From Amycolatopsis aidingensis (GTDB taxonomy: Bacteria; Actinomycetota; Actinomycetes; Mycobacteriales; Pseudonocardiaceae), in the NCBI RefSeq assembly GCF_018885265.1, contig NZ_CP076538.1:4624001-4688000 (forward strand): 64,000 nucleotides of DNA, in the 5' to 3' direction. How positions within the stretch are numbered: position 1 is the stretch's first letter; each line of letters begins with the position of its first letter. Shown piece by piece: positions 38,754-50,282 of this stretch. Under the pieces are notes generated by a model that worked only from the letters and a program-made list of their open reading frames with translations, had not been told where the DNA came from and did no database searches. Position numbers and translations under genes: made by a program.

Positions 38754-41700
38754 TCCGATGCCACCCAGCCTTCGGTGAACTGGTCGAGCTCCTCCTGGGA
38801 CACCAGCGGCAGATCCGCGAGATCCGTGCCGTCCGTGGTGTCGGTGGTGCCCGTGGTTTCCGTGGTTTCCGTGGCCTGTGCCACCGCCGCGGCGAGGGCG
38901 GCGGCGGTCTTGTGCGTGAACACGTCCTGTGCGGTGATCTCCACCCCGGCCGCGCGGGCCCTGCTGACCAGCTGGATGGAGATGATGCTGTCCCCGCCGA
39001 GGCGGAAGAAGTCGTCGTCCACGCCTACCCTCGGCAGGCCGAGCACCTCGGCCAGCACCGCGCACAGCGCTTCCTCGGTCGGGGTGCGCGGCGCGCGGCC
39101 CCCGGCGCGGGCGGCGAAGTCTGGTGCGGGCAGCGCCCGCTCGTCCAGTTTCCCGTTGCCGGTCAGCGGCAGGCTCGGCAGCACGACCAGCGCGGCGGGC
39201 ACAAGGTGGTCCGGCAGGTGCCGCGCGGCGTGCGCGCCGATCCGGTCCAGCAGCACGGCCTTCTTCCGGGTGCCGGAGGGATCGTTGGTGTACCGAGAAG
39301 GCGGGGCCTGCTCCGGCACGGTGCCGGTGAACACCTCGTGCAGGGCGGCGGGCTCGTGTTCCCCGCGCAGCAGGACCATCTCGAACTCGGCAGGATCGGC
39401 GCCGGAGCAGGTGGGCACCGCCCGGTAACCCAGCTCAGCCGCGGCCTCGGCGATGTCCTCCGGGTGCGCGGCGCCGTACCGGGGCGGGTCGAGCAGGCCA
39501 CGCGCCCCGGCCACCGCCAGGTCCCCGGCCAGCCTGGCGTTCGGGATCCCGGTGACCCGCACGGCCCCCGGCCGCGCCGAGCGCAGCCACCCGAGCAGGC
39601 CGCCGAGCTCACCCGGCCAGCCGGTCTGCTGGATCCCGGCCAGCGACACCGCGTCCGGGCGCGCCTTGTGCAGCAGCACGTCGTAGCGGTAGCGGCTGAG
39701 CTCGTTGTCGTAACGACCGCGCTTCACCCGGATGTCCACGCCGATGTCGGCCCGGCCCGCGGTCAGGGCGAGGAAGAACTCCGGGGCCACCGCCAGCTCG
39801 GACTCCACGGCCAGCGCGTGCTCCAGCTCCGCGTGCAGGTCCGCGTCCTGCTCCTGGCGCGGATCGCCTGCCTTGATCGCGGCGTGCAGGTGCCGCAGCA
39901 ACCGCTGGTCGCGCAGGTCGCCGAGGAACACGGTGCCGCCGGGGCGCACCAGCTCCAGTGCCCGCAGGGTGACCTCGGCCAGGTAGTCCGCGCTCGGGAA
40001 GTACTGGGCCACGGAGTTCAGCACCACGGTGTCGAAGTGCGCATCGGGCAGGCCCTCGGTGACGTGCGCCGGCTGGGCAGCCAGCCGGACCTTCGCCGCG
40101 ATCTCCGGCCGGGCGTCCACCTCCGCGCGCAGGGTGCGGATCACCTCGCCGGAGAGGTCGGTGCCGGTGTAGCTGGCGCAGTGCGGCACCACCTCAGCCA
40201 TGATCAGCCCGGAGCCGACCCCGATCTCCAGCACGTGCCGTGGCGCCAGCGCGCGGATCCGTTCCACCGTGCCCGCGCGCCAGGCCCGCATCTCGGGCAG
40301 CGGGATCGGTTCCCCGTCGTAGCTGCTGTGCCAGCCGGAGAAGTCCTCGCCGAACGGAGCCGAGCCTGCCGAGCCCTGGTAGGTGGCGTCGTTCAGGCCA
40401 GCCCACTGCCGCACGCGCTCGGCCTCGACCTCGGTGTCCCGCGCGGTCAGCGCCGCCGGCTCCGGTACCAGGTAGCCGACCAGCCTGCGCTCCCCCGGCC
40501 GGTCCTCGCGCACCACCACGGCGGCCTCGGACACCTCGGGGTGGCGGGTCAGCACGGAGGAGATCTCGCCCGGTTCCACCCGGAAGCCGCGGATCTTCAC
40601 CTGCTCGTCCGCGCGGCCGACGAACTCCAGCTGCCCCTTGGCGTTCCAGCGCACCAGGTCCCCGCTGCGGTACAGGCGGGAGCCCGGTTCGCCGAACGGA
40701 TCAGGCACGAACCGGTGCGCGGTCAGCCCCGCGCGGTTCAGGTAGCCGCGGGCCACCCCGGCACCGGCGAGGTACAGCTCCCCCGGCACGCCGACCGGGG
40801 CCGGACGCAGCCGGGAGTCCAGCACGTACGCCGCGGCACCCCGCACCGGCCTGCCGATCGGCGGAGCCGGGCCGCCCGCGGGCAGCGGGTCGCTGACTGT
40901 GGCGGCCACCGTGGTCTCGGTCGGCCCGTAGGCGTTCAGCAGGCGCCTGCCGGGGGCCAGCCGGTCCACCAGGCCGGTGGTGAGCGCCTCACCACCGGAG
41001 ACGAGGCAGCGCAGGGTGGACGGCAGCGGCTCGGGCAGGGTGGCGGCCACGGCCGCGGTCAGCTGCACGTGGGTGACCGCGTGCCGCTCGATCAGCGCCG
41101 CGAGGTCCGGCCCGGCGGGCTGCCCCTGCGCGAGCACCAGCGCCGCACCGGAAAGCAGCGCCATGGTGAGGTCGCCCATGGCCACGTCGAAGCTCGGGGA
41201 GACCGCCTGCAGCAGGCGGGCGGTGGGGTCGAGGGCGCACCGCTCGATGTGGTCGGCCGCGAGGTTGGTGATCCCGCTGTGCTCCACCACCACGCCCTTG
41301 GGCCTGCCGGTGGAGCCCGAGGTGAAGATCGTGTACGCGGCGTGCCCTGGACGCAGCGGGCCCCGCCGCCGCGCGTCGGTGAGCGGGGTGTCCGGCAGCC
41401 CCTGCTCCGGCCGCGCGTCCAGGAACTCCTCGTCCAGCACGAGTACCGGGCGTACATCCGCCAGCAGCATGGCGATCCGCTCGGCCGGGTAGGAAGGGTC
41501 CACCGGCACGTACACGCCGCCTGCCTTGAGCACCGCGAGGGTGGCCAGCACGGACCGGACCGAGCGCGGCAGCCGCACCGCCACCGGGCGCTCCGGGCCG
41601 ACCCCGCGCGCCACCAGTGCGTGGGCCAGCCGGGTGGAGCGGATGTCCAGTTCGCGGTAGGTCAGCCGCTGCTCGCCCGCGATCACGGCTGGCCGGTCCG

Positions 41701-44700
41701 GGGTGCGGGCGACCTGCTCGGCGAACAGCTCCGGCAGGGTGCGCCCCTGGTACGCGGGGGCGGTGTGGTTCCACTCCGACAGCACGCGCCCGCGTTCGCC
41801 CGGTTCCAGGATGTCGATCTCGCTCAGCGCCTGGTCCGGGTCGGCGACGGCGGCGGCAAGCAGCCGGGTCAGCCTGCCGGTCAGCGCGCGCACCGTGGCG
41901 CGGTCATAGAGGTCGGTGGCGTACTCCACCCCGCAGGCCATCCCGGCCGGGCTCCCGTCGGGGTGGTGCTGCTCGCGGAAGTCGAACAGCAGGTCCAGTT
42001 TCGCCGAGTGGGTCGCGGCGGGTTCGATCCGGCCGTGCACCTCCGGCAGGTCCAGCTCGGGTTCCACGTTGTTCTGGAACCCAAGGCCCACCTGGATCAG
42101 CGGGTGCCTGCCTGCCGAGCGCGCCGGGTTGAGCACCTCGACCAGCCGCTCGAACGGCACATCCTGGTTGGTGAAGGCGGCGAGGCCGTGTGTCCTCGCC
42201 TGCTCCAGCAGATCCGCCACGGTCGGGTCGCCCGCGGTGTCGGTGCGCAGCACCAGGGTGTTCACGAAGAACCCGATCAGGTCGTCCAGTGCCTCGTCGG
42301 TGCGCCCGGCGATGGAGATGCCCAGCGGGATGTCCGTCCCGGCGCCGAGCCTGCTGAGCAGGGCGGCGAGTGCCACCTGCACCACCATGAACAGGCTGAC
42401 GTCGTGCGCCCTTGCCAGCCGGACCAGCCCGGCGTGCAGTTCCTCTTCGATGGGGAAGGGCAGGGTCTCGCCGTGGTGCGAGGCGACGGTGGGGCGGGGC
42501 CGGTCCGGTGGGAGGGTGACCTCCTCCGGCAGCCCGGCCAGCCGCTCGGTCCAGTACCGCAGCTGCGCGGAGATCGCGGAGTCCGGATCGGACTCGCTGC
42601 CGAGCAGCTGCCGCTGCCACAGCGTGTAGTCCGCGTACTGCACCGGCAGCGGGGCCCAGTCCGGCTCCCGGCCCGCGCGGCGCGCGGTGTAGGCAGCGCC
42701 GAGGTCGCGGGCCAGCGGTGCGAGGGACCAGCCGTCCCCCGCGATGTGGTGCACCGCGAGCAGCAGCGCGTGCCGCTCGGTCCCGGTGCGGAACAGGCGG
42801 GCGCGCACCGGTGGTTCGACGGCCAGGTCGAAGGGGATGCTCGCGGCCGCGCTCAGCTCGGCGTCCACCCCGGCCGCCGTGGTGTCCACAATGGGCAGTT
42901 CCGGTCGCGCATCGGCCACGTCCAGCACGTGCTGCCTCGGGGTACCGCCGGTTTCCGGGAACACCGTGCGCAGCGCCTCGTGCCGGGCCAGCAGGTCGCC
43001 GATGGCGGCCCGCAGGGCATCGGGGTCGAGCGCGCCGGTGAGCCGGATGACGATCGGGATGGTGTAGGTGCCGCCGCGTTGCTCCATCCGGCTGACGAAC
43101 CACAGCCTGCGCTGGGCATAGGACAGCGGGACCTCGGCGGGGCGGGGCAGCGGGCGCAGCGCCCTGCGCGCGCGCTCGGTCTCGGTGAGCACCCGCTCGG
43201 CGAGCCCGGCCGGGGTCGGCGCCTCGAACAGGGCGCTGATCGGCAACTCCACCTCGAACACGGTGCGGATGCGGCTGACCAGCCGGGTCGCCAGCAGCGA
43301 GTGGCCACCGAGGTCGAAGAAGTTGTCCCGCATGGCGACCGTGGGCAGGTCGAGGATCTCCGCGTACAGCCCGCAGAGGATCTCCTCCTCCGGGGTGCGC
43401 GCAGCCCGGCCGCGGCCGCCGGTGAACTCGGGTGCGGGTAGCGCCCCGGTGTCCAGCTTCCCGTTGCCGGTCAGCGGCAGTTCCGGCACCGCGACGAACG
43501 CGGCGGGCACCATATGGTCCGGGAGCCGGGCCGCCAGCTGCCCGCGCAACTGCGGGGTGTCCGGTGCGGTCGTGCCTGCGGACGGCACCAGGTAGCCAAC
43601 GATCCGCTTGTCTCCAGGGTTGTCCTCGCGCACGACGACCGCGCAGCGCTCGACGCCGGGGCAGCCTGCCAGCGCGGCCTCGATCTCGCCCAGCTCGATC
43701 CGGAAACCGCGGATCTTCACCTGCTGGTCGGCGCGGCCGAGGTAGTCCAGGCACCCTGGCCGGTCGGTGCGCCACCGGGCCAGGTCGCCGGTGCGGTACA
43801 TCCGCGCGCCCGGCGGGCCGTACGGGTCGGCCGGGAACCGGTGGGTGGTCAGGCCCGGCCTGCCGTGGTAGCCGAGGGACACCCCGCCGCCGCCGACGTA
43901 CAGCTCCCCGGCGCCGCCGGGGGCGACCGGGCGCAGCGCGCTGTCCAGCACGTAGACGCGCAGGTCGTCGATCCCCGACCCGATCGAACTGGCGCCGCCC
44001 AGCGCCGCCCGGGCCGCGTCCAGCCGCAGGTAGCTGACGTGCACCGTGGTCTCGGTGATGCCGTACATGTTGACCAGTACCGGGCTGTCCTCCTGGTGCC
44101 GGGAGTACCAGTCGGTGAGGCTTCCCAGCTCCAGCGCCTCGCCGCCGAACACCACGTAGCGCAGGGCCAGCGCGTCCCCGAGGTCCTGCCGTTCCCGCTG
44201 CGCCCTGACCAGCTGGTGGAAGGCCGATGGGGTCTGGTTCAGCACGGTCACCCGCTCGCGTACCAGCAGCTCGAGGAACTCCTCTGGCGACCGGCTGACG
44301 GTGTAGGGCACCACCACCAGGGTGCCGCCGTGCAGCAGGGCACCCCACATTTCCCAGACCGAGAAGTCGAAGGCGCAGGAGTGGAACAGGGTCCACACAT
44401 CGCCGGGGCCGAAGTCGAACTTGCCCGCCGTGGCCGTGAACAGCCTGGCGACGTTGGCCTGCGTGACCACGACGCCCTTGGGCTTGCCGGTGGAGCCGGA
44501 GGTGTAGATGACGTAGGCGGGGTGGGCCGTGGTCACCGGGCCGCCGCGCTCGGCCGCGGTCGGCGCGGTGGCAGACATACCGGCCAGTTCGGCCGCCACG
44601 GCGGGATCGTCCAGCAGCAGGGACCGGCCGTCCGCGGCGAGTCCGGTATCCGTGGTGGTGAGCACCACCACCGGGTCGGCGTCGGCGAGCATGAACTCCA

Positions 44701-46378
44701 GCCGCGCCCGCGGGTAGTCCGGGTCCAGCGGCACGTACGCCCCGCCGGCCTGCACCACCGCCAGCAGCGCCACCACCAGGTCCGGGGTTCGGGGCAGCGC
44801 GACCGCGACGAACCGGCCGGGTCCGGCGCCGTGCCGCAGCAGCAGGTGCGCCAGCTGGTTGGCCCGCGCGGCGAGTTCGGGGTAGCTGAGGGATTCGGTG
44901 CCGTGACGCACGGCGGTGGCCGTGCCCGCGGTCGCGGCCGCGGCGGCGAACAGCTCCGGCAGGGTATCGCCTGCCCCAGCCCTTTGGCCGTCCACAATGG
45001 CCGAGTTGCGGCCTGCCCCGCCCCATTCGTCGAGCACCAGGCGCCGCCGCGGCTCGTCCAGCAGGTCCAGGCGGCCGAGCCGTTGCCGCGGTTGCTCCGC
45101 GAAGGTGTCCAGCAGCCCGGCCAGCAGCTCGTGGTGCTGCCGGGCCGCGGGCTCGGGGTACAGCTCGGGGTTGCCGACCAGGTCGACCCGGAAGCCGCCG
45201 TCCGGTTCGCCGAACACGACCAGGGACAGGTCATCGTCATGCCCGTGCACCAGCCGGTGCACGGTGGTCGGCAGCCCGCCGAGGCGCACCTCCTCGGCGT
45301 GCACCCCGAGGTTCAGCCGGGGGCCGAGCAGCCTGCCGTCCGTGCCGAGCAGCTTCAGGTCGCGGCGCAGGTCCTCGTACCGGTACCGCTGGTGGCGGGT
45401 GGCCGCACGCAGCGCGCGGGCGCTGCGGCGGATCAGGTCGGTCACGGTCAGGTCGTGCTCGACCGCCACCCGCACACCGACCATATTGGACACCATGCCG
45501 GGGACCGACCTGGCCACTTCACCGGTACGGGCGGCGACCGACAGCGCGATCACCACATCCGGGTTACCGGTGACCCGGTGGGTGTATGCGGCCATGGCGG
45601 CGAGGAACACGGCGGGCCATGCGGCTCCGGCCTGCGCGGCGACCTCGCGGATCCGTTCGCCCCGCGCGGGGTCCAGGTCCCTGGTCAGCCGGATCAGGTC
45701 GGGCGGCAGCGCGGTGGGCTTGCCGGCCAGCCCTGGCACCTCGGGGCGGTCGGCGAACAGCTCGGTCCAGAACGCCTGGTCGGTCCGGTACCGCTCGGAC
45801 GCGCGGTAGCTTTCGTCCTCGGCGATCAGGTCGGCCAGCGGCGGGAAGGCGCCGGCCGCCTGCTCGCCGCCATCGACCGCCGCGGTGTACAGCTGCGCCA
45901 CCCTGCGCAGCACGAGCCCGGCGCCGAACCCGTCCAGCACCAGGTGGTGGTAGCGGTAGTACCAGAAGTGCCTGCCGGGGGCGAGCCGGAACAGCACGAA
46001 CCGGAACAGCGGCCCGGTGTGCACGTCCACCGGGGTGCCGATGTCGGCGTCCATCCTGGCCCTTGCGGCCGCCGCGGGATCGGTCTCCCCGCTCAGGTCC
46101 ACGGTCTGGATCGGCCACTGTGCCCAGTCCAGCACCGGCAGGATCGTCTGCACCGGGCCGGAGCCGTCATCGGTGAACCGGACGCGCAGCGCCTCGGTCT
46201 CGGTCACCACCTGCCGCAGCGCGGCCTCGAACTCGGCGACCGCGAGCTCGCCGTGGATCTCGAGATAGGCGGCGGCGTGGAAGGTGGCGTTGGGGCCGCT
46301 CAGGTGCTGCGCGTACCAGATTCCGGCCTGCCCCGCGGTCAGCGGCAGGCTCTCCGGCGTGTGCTGCTGTCCCGCCAT
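38750..46378 (-). CDS. NRPS1: starter C-A(Thr)-T-C-A-(N-methyltransferase)-T
   Basis: 2542 residues, modules 1-2. The starter C domain (1-450; [21 protein letters not shown]) is of the acyl-accepting type that attaches a fatty or cinnamoyl cap. A1 (YTSGSTG near 626) has pocket D-F-W-N-V-G-M-V-H, a threonine code. T1 is near 1020 (LGGHSLLAT). C2 (HHIAGDG) follows. A2 has pocket D-V-G-Q-V-G-A-V-A (unassigned). An N-methyltransferase is inserted between the late A motifs (about 1995-2240; VLEIGVGSG). T2 is near 2463 ([11 protein letters not shown]). The C-terminus is a Thr/Glu/Asp-rich stretch, then [17 protein letters not shown], which looks like the tail normally found after an E domain, yet no E domain is present. 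Thr at position 1 would supply the hydroxyl for macrolactone closure. Confidence 0.95.
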   Translation of the reverse strand: MAGQQHTPESLPLTAGQAGIWYAQHLSGPNATFHAAAYLEIHGELAVAEFEAALRQVVTETEALRVRFTDDGSGPVQTILPVLDWAQWPIQTVDLSGETDPAAAARARMDADIGTPVDVHTGPLFRFVLFRLAPGRHFWYYRYHHLVLDGFGAGLVLRRVAQLYTAAVDGGEQAAGAFPPLADLIAEDESYRASERYRTDQAFWTELFADRPEVPGLAGKPTALPPDLIRLTRDLDPARGERIREVAAQAGAAWPAVFLAAMAAYTHRVTGNPDVVIALSVAARTGEVARSVPGMVSNMVGVRVAVEHDLTVTDLIRRSARALRAATRHQRYRYEDLRRDLKLLGTDGRLLGPRLNLGVHAEEVRLGGLPTTVHRLVHGHDDDLSLVVFGEPDGGFRVDLVGNPELYPEPAARQHHELLAGLLDTFAEQPRQRLGRLDLLDEPRRRLVLDEWGGAGRNSAIVDGQRAGAGDTLPELFAAAAATAGTATAVRHGTESLSYPELAARANQLAHLLLRHGAGPGRFVAVALPRTPDLVVALLAVVQAGGAYVPLDPDYPRARLEFMLADADPVVVLTTTDTGLAADGRSLLLDDPAVAAELAGMSATAPTAAERGGPVTTAHPAYVIYTSGSTGKPKGVVVTQANVARLFTATAGKFDFGPGDVWTLFHSCAFDFSVWEMWGALLHGGTLVVVPYTVSRSPEEFLELLVRERVTVLNQTPSAFHQLVRAQRERQDLGDALALRYVVFGGEALELGSLTDWYSRHQEDSPVLVNMYGITETTVHVSYLRLDAARAALGGASSIGSGIDDLRVYVLDSALRPVAPGGAGELYVGGGGVSLGYHGRPGLTTHRFPADPYGPPGARMYRTGDLARWRTDRPGCLDYLGRADQQVKIRGFRIELGEIEAALAGCPGVERCAVVVREDNPGDKRIVGYLVPSAGTTAPDTPQLRGQLAARLPDHMVPAAFVAVPELPLTGNGKLDTGALPAPEFTGGRGRAARTPEEEILCGLYAEILDLPTVAMRDNFFDLGGHSLLATRLVSRIRTVFEVELPISALFEAPTPAGLAERVLTETERARRALRPLPRPAEVPLSYAQRRLWFVSRMEQRGGTYTIPIVIRLTGALDPDALRAAIGDLLARHEALRTVFPETGGTPRQHVLDVADARPELPIVDTTAAGVDAELSAAASIPFDLAVEPPVRARLFRTGTERHALLLAVHHIAGDGWSLAPLARDLGAAYTARRAGREPDWAPLPVQYADYTLWQRQLLGSESDPDSAISAQLRYWTERLAGLPEEVTLPPDRPRPTVASHHGETLPFPIEEELHAGLVRLARAHDVSLFMVVQVALAALLSRLGAGTDIPLGISIAGRTDEALDDLIGFFVNTLVLRTDTAGDPTVADLLEQARTHGLAAFTNQDVPFERLVEVLNPARSAGRHPLIQVGLGFQNNVEPELDLPEVHGRIEPAATHSAKLDLLFDFREQHHPDGSPAGMACGVEYATDLYDRATVRALTGRLTRLLAAAVADPDQALSEIDILEPGERGRVLSEWNHTAPAYQGRTLPELFAEQVARTPDRPAVIAGEQRLTYRELDIRSTRLAHALVARGVGPERPVAVRLPRSVRSVLATLAVLKAGGVYVPVDPSYPAERIAMLLADVRPVLVLDEEFLDARPEQGLPDTPLTDARRRGPLRPGHAAYTIFTSGSTGRPKGVVVEHSGITNLAADHIERCALDPTARLLQAVSPSFDVAMGDLTMALLSGAALVLAQGQPAGPDLAALIERHAVTHVQLTAAVAATLPEPLPSTLRCLVSGGEALTTGLVDRLAPGRRLLNAYGPTETTVAATVSDPLPAGGPAPPIGRPVRGAAAYVLDSRLRPAPVGVPGELYLAGAGVARGYLNRAGLTAHRFVPDPFGEPGSRLYRSGDLVRWNAKGQLEFVGRADEQVKIRGFRVEPGEISSVLTRHPEVSEAAVVVREDRPGERRLVGYLVPEPAALTARDTEVEAERVRQWAGLNDATYQGSAGSAPFGEDFSGWHSSYDGEPIPLPEMRAWRAGTVERIRALAPRHVLEIGVGSGLIMAEVVPHCASYTGTDLSGEVIRTLRAEVDARPEIAAKVRLAAQPAHVTEGLPDAHFDTVVLNSVAQYFPSADYLAEVTLRALELVRPGGTVFLGDLRDQRLLRHLHAAIKAGDPRQEQDADLHAELEHALAVESELAVAPEFFLALTAGRADIGVDIRVKRGRYDNELSRYRYDVLLHKARPDAVSLAGIQQTGWPGELGGLLGWLRSARPGAVRVTGIPNARLAGDLAVAGARGLLDPPRYGAAHPEDIAEAAAELGYRAVPTCSGADPAEFEMVLLRGEHEPAALHEVFTGTVPEQAPPSRYTNDPSGTRKKAVLLDRIGAHAARHLPDHLVPAALVVLPSLPLTGNGKLDERALPAPDFAARAGGRAPRTPTEEALCAVLAEVLGLPRVGVDDDFFRLGGDSIISIQLVSRARAAGVEITAQDVFTHKTAAALAAAVAQATETTETTGTTDTTDGTDLADLPLVSQEELDQFTEGWVASE

Positions 46379-46379
46379 C

Positions 46380-48134
46380 TCAACCTGCGGTGCCGAGCAG
46401 CGCCGCCTGGGTGTCCGCGTCGAGCGTGGCCACGGTGCCTGCCAGTTCGCCCCTGCTGATCGCGTACCCGTGCACGATGCTGGCCGTGGCCGTGCGCACC
46501 AGCTCCCCGCCGCGGCGGACGTAGCTGTCAGCGCGGGCGGTGTAGATGATGTCCTTCAGCACGTCCTGCACGGTGAACACGGTGTGCACCGTCTCGTCCA
46601 TCCACACGTCGTCCAGCAGCTGCACGCGAGCCCGGGACACCACCGGGATCCACGAGCGCTCGGCCAGCAGCCTGCCGATCTCCAGCCCGCGGTCGTACAG
46701 GAAGCGGTCCACCACCTCCTCCACGGCGCGGACATAGGCGGAGTGCTGCAGCCGGTCGGAGAAGTGGCAGTAGACGTAGGACGCGCGCCAGGACCACAGG
46801 TAGGAGTTCGACCCCTCCGGGGCGAGCACCTCGGCCACGTCCTGCCCGGAACCCACGGGGAGGGAACCGGCCTCGTCGTGCCGCAGCTGCGCCACCTCCG
46901 CGACCACGTACGGCTCAAGGAAGCTGGGCACCGGCTCGGTACCGGAGCCGTCCTTCACCGGGACCAGCGCGGCGCGCACCTTCCCGGTGAGCGCGGTGAC
47001 GTTCCGGCCGTCCCGCTCCACGGTGAGCTGCACCGAGAACGGCATACCCCGGTCCGGCCGCGGGGTGCCGGACACCACGGTGGCGCACACCTCGTCGTCC
47101 ACCTCGAGGGTCATCGGCAGCTGGACCGAGGAGTCCACGATCTCGAGCCCGAGGCCGTACCGGTGGTACAGCGAGCGCGCACCGACCCCGCGTTCCCTGA
47201 AATACTCGAGAATCGCCTCCTCGACCAGGTACATGAAATTCTTGAATCCGATCCAGGTACGAATGTTCGCGCCCTCGTACCGCGGCCTGCAGGCCAGGCT
47301 CGTCGGCTCACCGTCGAGCAGTTTCATCCTCGAACCCTCTCCACATTCGCCCGGCGGCGCCAGGCCCGCCGACGGCCACCGCAGCCAGTCGGTGATGTCC
47401 TTGCACAACTGATCGGCCTGTTGCATATGGCAGAAATGCCCGTACGAGCGGCGAGCCCGCACGGTCGCGGCCGGCATGGCGACGGCAAGCGCGTCCGCCC
47501 GCGCCAGCGAGAGCCCCTCGTCCCCTTTACCCATGATTACCAGCGTGGGTACCGAGACGCAGCCCAGGTTCAAGTTTCCCGATTCGGCGAACTCCGCGAA
47601 GAAGACCGGGAACAGTTCCGGCATGAGCCGTTCCAGGAACTTGCCCGCCATTCCGGCCGCGATCTCGGGGTCCAGCCCGGCCAGCCGCGTTCCGGCGGAC
47701 AGCCGCATGCCCTCGGTGAGCACCTTGCGGAAGGCGCCGCGGGCGCGGCGTTCCAGCTGCGGCCCCACGGCGAACCCCGCGGGCCGGTAGAACGGCGCCA
47801 CCAGCACCACCGAGGACAGGCCGGTGTCCTCGGTGGTGGCCAGGTGGGTCAGTATCGCGTTGGCGCCGAAGGAATGCCCGATCACGGCATCCGGTGGTTC
47901 GGGCAGCAACCGCAGCGCCCTGCGCACCCATTCGGCCGGGGTGCCGCGCCGCCGCCAGGCCGGATCGGCGCCCGAATGCCAGGGCAGCCGGATCGAGTAC
48001 GGCCGCACCCCGGTGAGCCGCCCGGCGACCGCCTGCCAGCTACGCCAGGTGTCCTCGATGCCGTGCAGCATGGCCACCGCCCGGCCCGTGCCGGGTCCGC
48101 GCCACACCTCCAGCCCGTCCGCACCGCTGGCCAC
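46380..48134 (-). CDS. Alpha/beta-hydrolase fused to a double-hotdog thioesterase-like domain
   Basis: 584 residues in one open frame. Residues 1-~265 form an alpha/beta-hydrolase ([13 protein letters not shown]; nucleophile elbow [20 protein letters not shown]; final His in YGHFCHMQ). From MKLLDGEP (ATG 47327, with its own GGAGAGG upstream) to the end is a tandem hotdog region ([20 protein letters not shown]... and [28 protein letters not shown]) resembling acyl-ACP/CoA thioesterases. It may be one bifunctional protein, with the second half also made separately. A role in releasing or moving the polyketide acyl chain, or in editing, is inferred. I chose GTG 48134 because GGGAG precedes it; longer starts lie inside repeat C. 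It is followed one base later by NRPS1. Confidence 0.75.
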   Translation of the reverse strand: MASGADGLEVWRGPGTGRAVAMLHGIEDTWRSWQAVAGRLTGVRPYSIRLPWHSGADPAWRRRGTPAEWVRRALRLLPEPPDAVIGHSFGANAILTHLATTEDTGLSSVVLVAPFYRPAGFAVGPQLERRARGAFRKVLTEGMRLSAGTRLAGLDPEIAAGMAGKFLERLMPELFPVFFAEFAESGNLNLGCVSVPTLVIMGKGDEGLSLARADALAVAMPAATVRARRSYGHFCHMQQADQLCKDITDWLRWPSAGLAPPGECGEGSRMKLLDGEPTSLACRPRYEGANIRTWIGFKNFMYLVEEAILEYFRERGVGARSLYHRYGLGLEIVDSSVQLPMTLEVDDEVCATVVSGTPRPDRGMPFSVQLTVERDGRNVTALTGKVRAALVPVKDGSGTEPVPSFLEPYVVAEVAQLRHDEAGSLPVGSGQDVAEVLAPEGSNSYLWSWRASYVYCHFSDRLQHSAYVRAVEEVVDRFLYDRGLEIGRLLAERSWIPVVSRARVQLLDDVWMDETVHTVFTVQDVLKDIIYTARADSYVRRGGELVRTATASIVHGYAISRGELAGTVATLDADTQAALLGTAG

Positions 48135-48158
48135 GCGCTCCCAATCGGTGTCTGTCCC

Positions 48159-48266
48159 AGAACGCGCGACACGATCGGCTCGGCCGGGCTCGGACTCCAT
48201 CGCGTCGTCAGCTTCGCAGCTCATGCGCCCGGCCTCGGCGCTCGTGGGCTTCGCCCCGCGCGTTCT
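48159..48266. repeat. Structured intergenic repeat, copy C
   Basis: Best-formed copy. The outer arms AGAACGCGCG (48159-48168) and CGCGCGTTCT (48257-48266) are perfectly complementary, as are the inner arms GGCCGGGC (48182-48189) and GCCCGGCC (48227-48234). It fills the gap between the truncated KS gene and the hydrolase fusion. If read through, it would add the spurious peptide MESEPGRADR to the hydrolase N-terminus. Confidence 0.75.
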
Positions 48267-48309
48267 TCCACTCACCTCAGATGACGAAGTCCAGTTCGGG
48301 AACGGGTCC

Positions 48310-49128
48310 TCAGACACGGCCGACCTCCGCGGCGAGGTACCCGTCCGCCTCGCTGCCACAGTGGACGGTCAGGGTCTGCTGTGTATCCGCGGCAGGCAAT
48401 CGTCCGGCGGCGAGTGCGAGCCGTACCACCCCGCTGGCGCCGTACAACACGTCCAGCCCGTCGCTTTCGCCTGCGGGCGCATCGGTGTCGCGGACCGGCC
48501 CGAGCCAGGGCGCAGGAGAGTCCCGCCCGCCGAGCAGCACGCAGGCGGCACCCGCGCGCAGCCGCCCACCGGCAAGTCCGGTGGCCACCGGATCCTCCGG
48601 TTCCACCCCCACCACGAGCGCACGCCGGGCGCGGCCGGAGCGCAGCAGCAGCGTCGCCAGCCGGACCGCGTCCAGCCCGGCGGTGGCGCCGCTGCACACC
48701 GCGAGATTCGGCCCGGTGAGGCCGTACCAGATCGCGACCGTGCTGGCAATCACGTTGCTGGAGGCGTTTGGCGCGTCCAGCGGGCTGACCGCCTTGACCC
48801 CGCCCTCGCGAACGTCGTCCACGATGCCGCAGACCGTCTGGACGTTGCCGAGGTTGCAGGCCACCAGCACGGCGGTGCCCTCGGCCTGTGCCACCGGCTC
48901 CGCGGGGCGCACCGGGGGCAGCCCGAACATCCGGTGCACCGCGCACAGGGCCAGCAGGGTCGCCGGTTCCTTGCCGAGCAACCCCTTGCGGCCCAGTACC
49001 TTCCGCGCCTCCTGCGGCGGCTCGGCCGGGTGTGCGGGCAGTCCGGGAAGGTCGTCGGCGGACCAGCCGGGCAGGTGCACGGCGGCATCGAGCACGGCCA
49101 CGCCGGTGTGCTCGTCCCGCCCGGTCAC
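48310..49128 (-). CDS. Truncated ketosynthase-like protein (N-terminal thiolase half)
   Basis: 272 residues. It covers only the first half of a KS fold. It has AVCSGATAGLDA (about 165-176), which aligns with the nucleophile-elbow Cys region of ketosynthases, and VVGVEPEDPV after it. It lacks the HGTGT and GHTxG regions of the second half, so ordinary condensation chemistry is unlikely on its own. It may be a structural or priming partner of the neighbouring KS/CLF pair. The GTG start overlaps the CLF stop (GTGA). Similar short KS homologues occur with reducing type II PKS pairs, but I cannot name this one. Confidence 0.7.
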   Translation of the reverse strand: MTGRDEHTGVAVLDAAVHLPGWSADDLPGLPAHPAEPPQEARKVLGRKGLLGKEPATLLALCAVHRMFGLPPVRPAEPVAQAEGTAVLVACNLGNVQTVCGIVDDVREGGVKAVSPLDAPNASSNVIASTVAIWYGLTGPNLAVCSGATAGLDAVRLATLLLRSGRARRALVVGVEPEDPVATGLAGGRLRAGAACVLLGGRDSPAPWLGPVRDTDAPAGESDGLDVLYGASGVVRLALAAGRLPAADTQQTLTVHCGSEADGYLAAEVGRV

Positions 49129-50282
49129 GATCGCATCCCGGTCCGGACGAGCAGCACGCCCACGGAGCCGTCCGACGAACGCGAGCTGAGCAGGAACAGC
49201 TCCGACTGCGCGCCCGCGCGGTGCGCGGCGAGCACACAGGCCAGTTGCAGGCCGCCGAAGGCCGCCCCGGACTCGCCGACCGCATCGGCCACCGCGATCC
49301 GCGGCGCCGTGGAACCGACTACCTCGTCCAGCGCCCGCGACTCGGCGCCGTCCAGCGCGGGCATGCCGTTGCCACCGGTGCAGACCGTGCCCACCTGGTC
49401 CGGCCGCACCCGCGCGCGGTGCAGCGCGCGGTGCAGGCAGGCCGCGAACCCGGCCGTATACCGGGCGGGATCCTCACCCGGCGGGTCGAAACTGCCGACC
49501 TCGGCGGCAAGGATCTCCGCCAAGGGCTCGTCTCCGGCGGCGCGCACCGCGGCCGCGCTGCGCACGACGAACACCGCCGCGCCCTCGCCAGGGGGCAGGT
49601 CGCCGCCCTCGGCGGCCTGGATAGCGCGCACCGCCCAGGCGTGCTGCGGGCTGAACTCCTCCACCGTCCCGGCGAGCAGGGTGTCGGCGTAGCCGCAGCC
49701 GATCAGGTTACGGCCGTACCGCAGCACTTGGGCCATTGCGGTGGTGCCACCGGCAACGGTGGAGTTGGGGCCGTGCAGGCCGGTACGGATCGCGGCCTGC
49801 CCGGCCACCGAGTTCATCACCGCGTTCGGGAACAGCACGGGATTGACGTGGTAGGGCCGGTGTTCGGTATGGGTGGCCCTGCTGTAGTCACTGGTCGACT
49901 TCATACTGCCGTGCGTGGTGCCGAGGGTGATGCCGATCCGCGCCCGGTTGCCGTCATGCACGTCCAGGCCCGCGTCCGCCAGCGCGAGGGTGCAGGCGAG
50001 CAGGCCGAGCCCGGTGCCGCGGTCCAGAAAGGAGGTGCCCTTGCGACCAAGGTGCTCGCGCACACTGAACCCGGTGAGGGCGTGCCCTTCGGGTCCCGGC
50101 AGGTCGTCCTCGAACAGCTCGCCGGGTTCCGCAGGCGCCTGCCGGTGGCCAGCGAGCACCCCGGCCAGCGGTTCCGGCCCGATCCCTGCCCCGCCGACCA
50201 CCCCGAACCCGGTGATGGCCAGCGCGCCCGCAGGGACCTCGGTTCCGCCCGGGTGCGCGGCCTGCCGCGCCGCCGCGGTCAC
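49125..50282 (-). CDS. Chain-length-factor-like ketosynthase subunit (KS-beta)
   Basis: 385 residues with a full KS fold. At the active-site position it reads NSTVAGGTTAMAQ, so the Cys is replaced by Gly, as expected for a chain-length factor. It shares REHLGRKGTSFLDRGTG and NPVLFPNAVMNSVAGQAAIR with the CLF at 54653-55819. It is encoded directly after KS 50279-51487 with a GTGA overlap, so the two should form a KS-CLF heterodimer that elongates the polyene chain. Confidence 0.9.
   Translation of the reverse strand: MTAAARQAAHPGGTEVPAGALAITGFGVVGGAGIGPEPLAGVLAGHRQAPAEPGELFEDDLPGPEGHALTGFSVREHLGRKGTSFLDRGTGLGLLACTLALADAGLDVHDGNRARIGITLGTTHGSMKSTSDYSRATHTEHRPYHVNPVLFPNAVMNSVAGQAAIRTGLHGPNSTVAGGTTAMAQVLRYGRNLIGCGYADTLLAGTVEEFSPQHAWAVRAIQAAEGGDLPPGEGAAVFVVRSAAAVRAAGDEPLAEILAAEVGSFDPPGEDPARYTAGFAACLHRALHRARVRPDQVGTVCTGGNGMPALDGAESRALDEVVGSTAPRIAVADAVGESGAAFGGLQLACVLAAHRAGAQSELFLLSSRSSDGSVGVLLVRTGMRS

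Noticed and set aside
38820..38890. Tandem repeat of short Thr/Glu codons at the NRPS1 C-terminus as a CRISPR-like or mobile repeat
   Set aside because: It is in-frame low-complexity coding sequence. No CRISPR array, insertion sequence, tRNA or rRNA gene is visible anywhere in the window.
48134..48359. N-terminal extension MSCEADDAMESEPGRADR of the hydrolase fusion
   Set aside because: These residues are translated from the intergenic repeat, and the same peptide appears at repeat copy A. A GTG with a good ribosome-binding site follows the repeat.
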